From NCBI GenBank assembly GCA_964448135.1, contig CAYUVH010000039.1, positions 1-64,000 on the forward strand: a stretch of DNA of 64,000 bases, given 5' to 3'. Origin of the DNA: CAYUVH01 sp964448135 (GTDB lineage: Bacteria > Verrucomicrobiota > Verrucomicrobiia > Limisphaerales > UBA8199). Positions within the stretch are counted from its first letter, which is position 1. Each line of letters starts with the position of its first letter. The notes under the pieces were generated by a model. That model saw only the letters and a program-made list of their open reading frames with translations. It ran no database searches and was not told the origin of the DNA. Made by a program: the position numbers and the translations under genes. Shown piece after piece: positions 26,598 through 34,444 of this stretch.

Positions 26598-27158
26598 TTA
26601 GTTCTTAATTTCCCGGTACCGGAAACAATCCACTGTGTGATCATTCACCATTCCCACGGCCTGCATCATAGCGTAACAAATCGTTGAACCCACAAATTTG
26701 AATCCGCGCTTCTGTAAATCCTTGCTCAACGCATCCGACTCCGCCGTCTTTGCCGGCACTTCGCTCATGCTCTTGCGCGCGTTCCGAATCGGTTTGCCAC
26801 CGACAAAACTCCACAAGTACTTGTCGAAACTGCCAAACTCCTGCTGCACCTCGAGAAAGCATTTCGCATTCTGAATCGCAGCGGCGATCTTGAGCCGGTT
26901 CCTCACGATCCCCGCGTCCGCCAGCAGCTCCTTCACCTTCTTCGCGTCGTAGCGCGCCACCTTCCGCGCGTCAAAATTATCGAACACCTCGCGATACCTC
27001 GCCCGCTTATTCAAGATAGTGGACCAACTCAAGCCGGCCTGCGCGCCCTCCAGAATCAAAAACTCAAACAGCAGCCGGTCATCATGCACCGGCACGCCCC
27101 ACTCTTGGTCGTGGTACTCGATCGAAAGCCTGCTCTGAGCCCAGCCACAGCGTTTCAT
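26598..27158 (-). CDS. tag: DNA-3-methyladenine glycosylase I
   Basis: The 186-residue base-excision repair enzyme removes 3-methyladenine from DNA. The start MKRCGWAQSRLSIEYHDQEW and end NDHTVDCF carry the zinc-snap ligands C4, H16, H174 and C178. The segment FEFLILEGAQAGLSWSTILN has the family's catalytic Glu and base-binding Trp. Length matches E. coli Tag (187). The ATG overlaps the stop of the SGNH hydrolase gene by 4 nt (ATGA), so the two are coupled although functionally unrelated as far as can be seen. Confidence 0.96.
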   Translation of the reverse strand: MKRCGWAQSRLSIEYHDQEWGVPVHDDRLLFEFLILEGAQAGLSWSTILNKRARYREVFDNFDARKVARYDAKKVKELLADAGIVRNRLKIAAAIQNAKCFLEVQQEFGSFDKYLWSFVGGKPIRNARKSMSEVPAKTAESDALSKDLQKRGFKFVGSTICYAMMQAVGMVNDHTVDCFRYREIKN

Positions 27159-28261
27159 GGTTTCAACAAAGGTTTCAAGACCTTGGCAAACGCATCCGCC
27201 TGCCGCATGAATCCGAGATCCGTCGGATGCGAACTATCCACGGTCCCCTCGCCATCGTCGCCCAGCAAATGTTCACCCGGCAGATAATACAACCCCTTCA
27301 CTCCCTCCTTTTTCAGGTTTTCATACGCCGCCTTCAATGCCGCATGGTTCGCCGCGTTTCCGTTCGCTTTGCTGGGAACTAAAAAATCGTCGCTGTAATT
27401 GCGATCCTCCACCAGCACGATGGGCGTCTTCGGATGCGCCTCGCGCAACTTGCGCACGAACGGCTCCACCCGCTCCTTCACCATCGTGGAGTTCATGTTC
27501 GGCAGGCAATCGAGCACGTAGACCGCCGGGTCCAATTCCGCGAGCAGGCTCGCCAGTTCCGGCTCCATCTTTCCATTGCCGGAAAATCCCAGGTTGATTG
27601 TGGACCAGTCGAAACGCCGGCCCAGGATCGCGCTGTGCACCATGCCCGGCCTTGACGCGCACCCGCCCTGCAAAATCGAGGTGCCGTAAAACACGATCGG
27701 CTTTCGCTCGCCCTTGCCCCACGGCCCCGACTTCTCATAAGTCGTTCCCTTGGGAAAGCCCACTTCCAGTTCCTTCACGCCATTATACAGCGGCAGATAC
27801 AGCAAATACTCCCGTTTCCCCGGCGCCAATCCCGACGCCAGTTTCACTTCGTTTGTTTGATGCGTCGGCTTGCCCACCGCGAGCCAATGCCACGCCCCCG
27901 AAGGCTGCCGCGCGTACAAATCCAATCCGCTCACCCCCGTCGCCGCCATGTGCGGCATCGCGAGGTTCGACGAGGACAGCACCCACCGCGCATGGATATT
28001 CGTCGCATCCGTCACGAACCGCACCAGCATCCCCGCGGAGTTGCGGCTCAAATTCCAAACCGGCTCGCGCACCACCTTCTCCGCCTTCGCCGGCAGCCGG
28101 TCATAGAACGCCTTGGTGTCCGTCCACCCGCGCCCCTCGACGCCCAGCTCGCGCACGTCCACCCATTTCACTTCCTCCGGTTTGGCGTCTGCTGCGCAAA
28201 GCCGTCCCACCGTACAAAAGAGGGCGCACAAAAATGCCGCGGTAATACTTCGAGTTCGCAT
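27155..28261 (-). CDS. Secreted SGNH/GDSL-family hydrolase
   Basis: The 368-residue protein has a signal peptide (ITAAFLCALFCTVGRLCAAD), a beta-sandwich of about 150 residues (WNLSRNSAGMLVRFVTDA...), and an SGNH hydrolase domain from about 185. Block I is FYGTSILQGGCASRPGM with the nucleophilic Ser. Block II is NLGFSGNGKMEPE with the Gly, and block III has CLPNMN with the Asn. Block V is DSSHPTDLGFMRQA with the catalytic Asp-His pair. Family members deacylate polysaccharides or esters. The two-domain plan resembles secreted carbohydrate esterases of soil bacteria. Translationally coupled to tag. Confidence 0.88.
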   Translation of the reverse strand: MRTRSITAAFLCALFCTVGRLCAADAKPEEVKWVDVRELGVEGRGWTDTKAFYDRLPAKAEKVVREPVWNLSRNSAGMLVRFVTDATNIHARWVLSSSNLAMPHMAATGVSGLDLYARQPSGAWHWLAVGKPTHQTNEVKLASGLAPGKREYLLYLPLYNGVKELEVGFPKGTTYEKSGPWGKGERKPIVFYGTSILQGGCASRPGMVHSAILGRRFDWSTINLGFSGNGKMEPELASLLAELDPAVYVLDCLPNMNSTMVKERVEPFVRKLREAHPKTPIVLVEDRNYSDDFLVPSKANGNAANHAALKAAYENLKKEGVKGLYYLPGEHLLGDDGEGTVDSSHPTDLGFMRQADAFAKVLKPLLKP

Positions 28262-28338
28262 GTTCTGATTTTACCGCAATCGAAATTGTTTGAAAATCCT
28301 CATCAGCTGCTTGACATCGAATCCTTTACGCAAGGAAG

Positions 28339-30051
28339 ATGCGTGTAACAATGCAACCGTCATCGGACACTCGGGCAGCGGCGGCCCCTGTGCCACCTGC
28401 GGTTTCGTCCGCGCAAACTTCCGAACCCATCACTTTCTATCATTGGATGGTCTTTCTGCTGGCGGCTGCCGGCTGGATGTTCGACTGCATGGGCCAGCGC
28501 ATTTTCGTGCTCTCGCGCGAGCCCGCCTTCCGGGAACTCCTCGGCGCCCAGGCCACCGACGCCCAGGTCAAATACTGGGGCGGCATCGCCACGCTCTTGA
28601 TGATGGTCGGGTGGGCCACCGGCGGAATCATCTTTGGCAGCTTCAGCGACCGTTATGGCCGCGTGAAAGCGATGGTGGGCACCCTGCTCGCCTACACATT
28701 TTTCTCGGGCCTCGCCGGCTTCGCCCACACCGGAACCGAGTTCCTGATTTATCGCTTCCTGTTTGGTCTGGGCGTTGGCGGTATGTTCGGCGCCGCCACG
28801 ACATTGCTCGCCGAAAGCGTCCCGAAGCGTTTTCGTGCCATCGCCTTGGGTTCGATGCAGACCTTGTCGGCGGTCGGAAACATTACCGCTTCCGCCCTCA
28901 GCCTGAAAATCATCCCGGGACAGGAGAATTTTTGGGGACACTTCAGCGGCTGGCAGGTGCTGTCCTTCGCTGGCGTAGTGCCCGCCATTTTTGCCGTGCC
29001 CATGATCCTGATCTTAAAGGAGCCCGAAGCCTGGCGGCGCGCCAAGGCCGACGCGCGCGAAGGCAAGGGCCGGGTGGGCTCCTTCAGCGACTTGTTTAAT
29101 CATCCGCGCTGGCGCCGGAACACCTTCGTCGGCATCTGCCTGGGCGTGGCCGGCATGGTCGGGCTTTGGGGCATCGCGTTTTTCTCACCGGAACTCATCA
29201 CCACCGCTTTCAAGAACCGCCCCATTCAAACCGAGGAGATGAAGACCACCGCGCTCTTCCAGGCGTTGGCTCAACCGGCCAATCCTCCCGCGGCGGAACT
29301 GCGCGAAAAACTGGATCCGGCGGTCCGCGCCCAGATCGTGCAACTACCCACCGGCCAGGCTCCCTCCAGCGCTGCCGTGGAAGCCTTGCGCGTGGATCTG
29401 AATCGGATCATTCAGAATGACAATCTCTTTGCATCCGGGGCCTTTCAATCGATGAAGCTCCACAAGGCCACCCAAAACCTGGCTCAGCGCGTGCAGAAAA
29501 CTCAACAGCGCTCCGACATCACCAGTTTGAATCGTCAGCTCGTCGAACAATCCCTGCCCGGCACCATCACCGAACTTCAAAAGACCACCGACCAAACCCG
29601 GAGTCGCGGCACCATGTTGCAGGACGTCGGCGCGCTGGCCGGCATGTTTTGCTTCACGCTGGTGGCCAGTTACCTGAGCCGTCGGGCCGCCTTTGGCCTG
29701 GCGTTTACATTGTGTATCTGCGTGGTTTCGTACGTTTTCTTTTCGTTGAAGACCGCCGCCGACGTCTATTGGATGTTGCCACTGATGGGCTTCGCAACGC
29801 TTTCCGTTTTTGCCGGCTATTCCATTTATTTTCCCGAACTGTTTCCGACCCGGCTGCGTGGCACTGGCGTGGCCTTCTGCTACAACACCGTGCGTTATGC
29901 CGCGGCTCCATTCCCCTATATGCTCGCCGCGCTCAGTGGCATGTTCCCCTTCCGGCACGTCGCCATGGCCATGTGCGCGATCTATCTCATCGGCCTGGTC
30001 GCATTGATTTGGGCACCGGAAACCAAGGGCCAACCGCTCCCGGAAGACTAG
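28339..30051 (+). CDS. MFS transporter with a large inserted loop
   Basis: A 570-residue major facilitator transporter. The loop between the second and third helices carries the signature FGSFSDRYGRVKAM, and the later FPELFPTRLRGTGVAFCYN and APETKGQPLPED are sugar-porter/aromatic-acid-symporter-like. Helices are normal up to FVGICLGVAGMVGLWGIAFF. About 125 mostly charged and helical residues (290-415) are then inserted before the next helix (GTMLQDVGALAGMFCFTLV). An AAGGA ribosome-binding site precedes the first of two in-frame ATGs (28339, 28351). Substrate cannot be told. Confidence 0.9.
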   Translation: MRVTMQPSSDTRAAAAPVPPAVSSAQTSEPITFYHWMVFLLAAAGWMFDCMGQRIFVLSREPAFRELLGAQATDAQVKYWGGIATLLMMVGWATGGIIFGSFSDRYGRVKAMVGTLLAYTFFSGLAGFAHTGTEFLIYRFLFGLGVGGMFGAATTLLAESVPKRFRAIALGSMQTLSAVGNITASALSLKIIPGQENFWGHFSGWQVLSFAGVVPAIFAVPMILILKEPEAWRRAKADAREGKGRVGSFSDLFNHPRWRRNTFVGICLGVAGMVGLWGIAFFSPELITTAFKNRPIQTEEMKTTALFQALAQPANPPAAELREKLDPAVRAQIVQLPTGQAPSSAAVEALRVDLNRIIQNDNLFASGAFQSMKLHKATQNLAQRVQKTQQRSDITSLNRQLVEQSLPGTITELQKTTDQTRSRGTMLQDVGALAGMFCFTLVASYLSRRAAFGLAFTLCICVVSYVFFSLKTAADVYWMLPLMGFATLSVFAGYSIYFPELFPTRLRGTGVAFCYNTVRYAAAPFPYMLAALSGMFPFRHVAMAMCAIYLIGLVALIWAPETKGQPLPED

Positions 30052-30086
30052 CAGCCATCCTCGGCCCGGACAGACTCACAGCCCCG

Positions 30087-30893
30087 TCAGCGGCCTGGAG
30101 CCAGGTCACCCATCGCGTTTCCCTGCGGCCGCGGCTGGCGATTACGGAACGAAGCTGGGCCGTCTTTCACTCGATGCGGCCAGCCCATCCGCACTCCGTA
30201 TGCCCCAGGCGAAAAGTTTGCTCCGCCAACGCGCGCGCCCCTGAACCACTCCCACCGCTTCTCCAGCAGGCTCAAATCATCCAGTTCTACCCGCGCCACC
30301 GTCTGCCGCCACGGCTCATGCCAGACGCGAAAGTATCTCCGATTCCGGCCATGCGACGTGAACGCAACGTAACGCTCCATCAACCACTCGGCCTCTGAAC
30401 TCGCCGTGCACGCCGCGAAATTTGCCTTGGGATCGATCTCACCGTGATACTTGAAACGGGCACCCGTCCCGGGATCCGTCACACACCCAGCCACCAACCC
30501 GGATTTCCCATCGTGCCGGTAATCAATCCGCCCATACCGATACGGCAGTCCGAAAGCCACCGGCCCGAGCAGCACGCTCAACCGGTTCGCCAGCCACTCC
30601 GTCAGGAAGTAAACACCCGGCTCTCCTCCCTGCCGCACATACGTCCGCACGTTCAGAAAATGATGGCTGGCAATTGGCCGGAACAACGCCGCGCCCAGCC
30701 GCCCGCCAAAACGCGGCCGCATGTCCTTGATCGTGAACGCCACCAAACTGACCCGCGCCTCGCCGCTCCAGAGGTCCAGTTCGTAAGGAACATCCCGCTG
30801 CAACTCCCCCGCCTCCACCGCGAAGTGGATCATCAGCGCCCTTTCCCAGTCCGCGTAAAAGAGCGGCTCTGCTGGTGGCCAACCCTGGCACAT
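30087..30893 (-). CDS. DUF2071 (YqjF-like) protein
   Basis: A 268-residue soluble protein of the DUF2071/YqjF family. Typical segments are VSLVAFTIKDMRPRFGGRLG, HHFLNVRTYVRQGGEPGVYF, PYRYGRIDYRHDGKSG and the C-terminal WHEPWRQTVARVELDD. The family has an acetoacetate-decarboxylase-like fold, and no activity is firmly assigned. The ATG lies just 5 nt from an 11-bp inverted repeat that overlaps a sigma70-like promoter, which suggests dedicated repression. No regulator gene is adjacent. Confidence 0.85.
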   Translation of the reverse strand: MCQGWPPAEPLFYADWERALMIHFAVEAGELQRDVPYELDLWSGEARVSLVAFTIKDMRPRFGGRLGAALFRPIASHHFLNVRTYVRQGGEPGVYFLTEWLANRLSVLLGPVAFGLPYRYGRIDYRHDGKSGLVAGCVTDPGTGARFKYHGEIDPKANFAACTASSEAEWLMERYVAFTSHGRNRRYFRVWHEPWRQTVARVELDDLSLLEKRWEWFRGARVGGANFSPGAYGVRMGWPHRVKDGPASFRNRQPRPQGNAMGDLAPGR

Positions 30894-30897
30894 ATTT

Positions 30898-30950
30898 CGT
30901 TATTTCTGTCCTTTCAGAAATAACGTAACAAACTGACTTTAGCCCGTCAA
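30898..30950 (-). promoter_or_regulatory. Promoter with operator-like palindrome before the DUF2071 gene
   Basis: On the reverse strand TTGACG (30945-30950) and TACGTT (30922-30927) are spaced by 17 nt. The perfect inverted repeat CGTTATTTCTG-N6-CAGAAATAACG (30898-30925) overlaps the right half of the -10 box and the expected transcription start, the usual position of a repressor site. Confidence 0.5.
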
Positions 30951-31009
30951 CTTTTATCCGTCCGCCTGGGAACCTCCTTCCGCCGCCGGGGTGGGCTACC
31001 GCCCAATTC

Positions 31010-32629
31010 CTAACCCCGCAAGCCGGAAAGACCAAAAGCCGTGACCTCGCCCTCGGGCGTGCGTATCTGTCTTTTGTCCGCCTTCACCAGGTTGAACACC
31101 CGCTCGAACACCTGCTGGCTGATCACGATTTCCCCCTCGCCCGCCGCCTCGCAAAACCGGCACGCCCGGTTCACCGCGTCACCGATCACCGTGTATTCAA
31201 TGCGATCGGCGCCGCCGATGAACCCGTGGAACACCTCTCCCGAATGCAGTCCCAGCCGCATGGTGCACGTCGGCTCGCCACGCGCCGCCCGCGATTTGCT
31301 CGTGGCCCGCACCGCTTCCTGGATGGCCAGCGCCGCGCGCACGGCCTTCTCGTGATGCTGGAGATCCGGTTCCGGGCTCCCAAACACTGCGAGCACCGCG
31401 TCGCCCACGAACTTGTCCACCGTCCCGTCGTGGCGAAAAATCACTTCCACAATGGGTTGAAAATACTGGTTGAGCATGTCCACCAGGTCCTGCGCGTCGG
31501 TCTGCGCCGCCTGCTTCGTAAACCCACAAATGTCCGCGAACAGCACGCTCACTTCGGACTTCACGCCTCCCGGCCGCAGCTTCCCCAGCCGGGCCTGCTC
31601 CACCAGCACCGCCCGGACCTTCGGCGAAAAGTTGGTCAGCAACCGGTCCACCAGTTTGGTATTGCGGCTCAATTCGGCTCGATATTGCTCCTCCGCCAGC
31701 GCCATGCCGACGTACTGCCCGATCGCCATCAGCAATTCGAGCTCGCTCTCCTCGAAATTGTCGGCGGGGTAAGGACTGTCCACCAGGATGACCCCGAACG
31801 CATGCTCGCGCCATTGCAAGGGTGCGCACATGCCCGTGGCCATTTGATGCTCCCGCATGCTGCGGCTGGTGTCGCCGGGCTTGCCGGCCCGCCAGATGAA
31901 GCCCTGCTTTTCGCTCAGCGCGCGCCGCGCCAGGGTCTGGCTGACCGCCGGCTCTCCACCTGAAACGTAAGCCTTGAGCAGGAAAGTATCCCGGGCGGGA
32001 TCGCGCAACAGCAGAGCGCCTCGCTTCGCGGAAGGAACGATCGCCATGCTTCGCGTCATCACCTCCTCCAGTAATTCGTTCACCCCTTTTTTGGCGCCGA
32101 ATTGTCCTGGCAGATTCAGCAGCAAAGCCAGCCGCTGATCCGTCACCGGCCCTTCCGTGCCCGCCTCTCCGGCCGCCCCCCGCCGCGTGTCCATCGCCTT
32201 GAGAATGCACACATCCGGAACCGAGGTGGACTCGGAGGCAGGGGGAAGTTCCGCCAAAGCCTGCAACGGCCTCGCCCAATCCGGTAGTTCCCCATCGGCG
32301 AGGCCTCCCCCTTTGCCCGTCGCTGGCGTGCAGGCGATTTGCAACACGGTATCGCCGACATTGATGGCATCTTCCGGACCAATCTGGCATTCGCCCGCGG
32401 AGCGGATCTCCCGGCCGTTGACCCGCGTCCCAAATTTGCTGCCGGTATCCGTCAACCAGCAAACACCGTTCTTCACTTGTAGCAGCGCATGCTGCCGTGA
32501 AACCATGGGATCATTGGACAAGTCCAGCCCGCCGGCACTCGCGCCGATTCGCCCGATCACGACACTGTCCCCCGTGAATTCCCGGACGCTCTCCGTGCCT
32601 TGAAACTTCAATGTCACCCGAATGGCCAT
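31010..32629 (-). CDS. Adenylate/guanylate cyclase with FHA and GAF domains
   Basis: The 539-residue signalling protein has three parts. The N-terminal FHA domain (residues about 5-95: DSVVIGRIG, MVSRQHALLQ, DTGSKFGTRVNG) would bind phosphothreonine peptides. A GAF-like domain lies at about 170-310. The C-terminal class III cyclase domain (about 345-535) has VSVLFADICGFTKQA and KFVGDAVLAVFG with both metal-binding aspartates, then RLGLHSGEVFHGFIG and YTVIGDAVNRACR. An in-frame TTG lies 6 nt before the chosen ATG. It follows two kinase-like genes by 89 nt, so its FHA domain may read their phosphorylation; that is inference. Confidence 0.93.
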   Translation of the reverse strand: MAIRVTLKFQGTESVREFTGDSVVIGRIGASAGGLDLSNDPMVSRQHALLQVKNGVCWLTDTGSKFGTRVNGREIRSAGECQIGPEDAINVGDTVLQIACTPATGKGGGLADGELPDWARPLQALAELPPASESTSVPDVCILKAMDTRRGAAGEAGTEGPVTDQRLALLLNLPGQFGAKKGVNELLEEVMTRSMAIVPSAKRGALLLRDPARDTFLLKAYVSGGEPAVSQTLARRALSEKQGFIWRAGKPGDTSRSMREHQMATGMCAPLQWREHAFGVILVDSPYPADNFEESELELLMAIGQYVGMALAEEQYRAELSRNTKLVDRLLTNFSPKVRAVLVEQARLGKLRPGGVKSEVSVLFADICGFTKQAAQTDAQDLVDMLNQYFQPIVEVIFRHDGTVDKFVGDAVLAVFGSPEPDLQHHEKAVRAALAIQEAVRATSKSRAARGEPTCTMRLGLHSGEVFHGFIGGADRIEYTVIGDAVNRACRFCEAAGEGEIVISQQVFERVFNLVKADKRQIRTPEGEVTAFGLSGLRG

Positions 32630-32718
32630 GCCCAAGTTTAATTCTCATCTGCCCGGCCCTTCAATCAAACCTTTCGCCGGCCGGAGTGCCGCGATTTTCG
32701 TCGGCACGCTCACCCCTT

Positions 32719-34440
32719 TCACTTCGTCGGAGCCGGGATCCCACTGGCTGCCGGCCCCCCCAACTCGCTGACCTCTTTTGCCGGCATCGGATAAGGCCGT
32801 ATCTGCAAACTGTTCAAAAATCCGCCGGCATTCTCTTCGTTATCATCGGCGAAGATCAACACCGTCGAGCCCATGCTCCATCTCCCATCCCGTTCGGCTC
32901 CAGCATTGGCCTGGACTTGCCGCCCATTGATATAACTCGTGAGCGTTTCCTTTTTGGAATCCACCACCATCGCCAGCCGGTACCAATTCCCCAACTCCAC
33001 CTTGCCGCCATACACCTGCGGAACTCCAACCTCTCCCGCCGGATTGATGAACCAGTCGGCATCCTTCCGGTTCTTCGAATGCGTGGACATCAGCGCCGTG
33101 GCCCCGGGACGGTTCGTGAACATCACATCCATGATCAGGGTGTATTGATTCAGATAAACGTGGTTTGTGCCCCCGAGCCCATGCTGCAAGCGGAAACACG
33201 TGCCTCGGCCAAACGCGACCACTTCGGCCGGCTTTCCCGCGATTTCCGACTGTACAAAAGCAAACTTCGGCGCATAAGCCGGAGCGCAACGATCGGCAAT
33301 CGCTGCCAGGCCTCCCCTCGCCGACGAAAGATTTCCATTAAAATCCCATTGGGCAAACGCCTCGCGATCTTTTTGCCCATACAACCAAAAGGCCCTGGCA
33401 ATACACAGCCCCGCCACGATAACCGCCGCCAGCGAAAACCAGGGTATGCTCCGCTTTCTCCGGCTTGGGCGTCGCAAATATTGTTGCTGAACCGCAGGAC
33501 TGACCACCGTTTTGGTCAGCATTGCTGGCGCGGCCGCCGGTGACCCGGCCGCCAATTGCTCCGTCAAACCAGCCGCCGGAGTGATCCCCGCTTCATCCAG
33601 CCCCAGGCTTTCCGCGACCGCGCGGACGGACGGGGGGCGTTGTTCCGGATTTTTTTCCATGCAGGCCATGATCACTGAAATCACTTCCTGCGGAACCGGA
33701 TTTTGAATGCCCACCGCCGCCAGCCGTTCCGCCAAAGGCTCAACCGGCTCGTTCAGTATCTGGTGGGTGATGTCCCCCGAGGAAAAAGGTAGTCCACCGG
33801 TCAGCAATTCATACAGCGTGACCCCCAGCGAATAGATATCGTCCGCCGGCGTTGGTCGCAACCCCCGCAACTGTTGCGGACTCATGTAGGGCAACGTCCC
33901 GCTGGCCCCGAAAGTGCCCCCTTCCGGCCCGGCACGAACGGCAATGCCAAAATCCGCCAGCTTGAGCCGGTTTTCCTTCGTCACCATCACGTTTGCCGGC
34001 TTGAGATCACGATGCACTACGCCCTCTTCATGCGCATATTGCAGCGCTGTGCAGAGTTGTGCAGTCAACGGCGCCAGCCGCCCCCATCCCAGCACCCGGT
34101 TCGGAGCCCTCAGCCGGAACGACGCCAGCGTTCCCGCATCCACATATTCCATCGCCAGAAACGTCAATCCTGATTCATCCTCATGCAGATCGAAAATCCG
34201 CACGATATTGGGATGCGCCAGCGCGCGGCAACGCGCGGATTCCCGCCGGAGATCCTCCAGCGCCCGCGTGTCCGCCCGCAATTCCGCCGCGAGAAACTTC
34301 AGCGCCACCAGCTCGTCCAGGCGCTGGTCGCGAGCCATCCAGACCTCGCCCATGCCGCCCCGCCCCAGCGACTTCATCAGCAGATACCGTCCGGCAGCCA
34401 GTTTTACCCCGAACTGCAGCGACTCGATTCCGCCAGCCAT
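32719..34440 (-). CDS. Membrane Ser/Thr protein kinase with LamG-like C-terminus
   Basis: The 573-residue Hanks-type kinase is complete in its active-site motifs: glycine loop LGRGGMGEVW, beta-3 lysine VALKFL, catalytic loop HRDLKPANVMV, DFG in LADFGIAV, and MSPQQ followed by DIYSLGVTLYELL. A membrane helix near residue 340 (WFSLAAVIVAGLCIARAFWL) leads to a LamG/concanavalin-like domain (YTLIMDVMFTNRPGATALMS, WYRLAMVVDSKKETLTSYIN) predicted outside the membrane. It begins 4 nt after the upstream pseudokinase-like gene and precedes the FHA-cyclase gene in the same direction. Confidence 0.94.
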   Translation of the reverse strand: MAGGIESLQFGVKLAAGRYLLMKSLGRGGMGEVWMARDQRLDELVALKFLAAELRADTRALEDLRRESARCRALAHPNIVRIFDLHEDESGLTFLAMEYVDAGTLASFRLRAPNRVLGWGRLAPLTAQLCTALQYAHEEGVVHRDLKPANVMVTKENRLKLADFGIAVRAGPEGGTFGASGTLPYMSPQQLRGLRPTPADDIYSLGVTLYELLTGGLPFSSGDITHQILNEPVEPLAERLAAVGIQNPVPQEVISVIMACMEKNPEQRPPSVRAVAESLGLDEAGITPAAGLTEQLAAGSPAAAPAMLTKTVVSPAVQQQYLRRPSRRKRSIPWFSLAAVIVAGLCIARAFWLYGQKDREAFAQWDFNGNLSSARGGLAAIADRCAPAYAPKFAFVQSEIAGKPAEVVAFGRGTCFRLQHGLGGTNHVYLNQYTLIMDVMFTNRPGATALMSTHSKNRKDADWFINPAGEVGVPQVYGGKVELGNWYRLAMVVDSKKETLTSYINGRQVQANAGAERDGRWSMGSTVLIFADDNEENAGGFLNSLQIRPYPMPAKEVSELGGPAASGIPAPTK

Positions 34441-34444
34441 CGCC

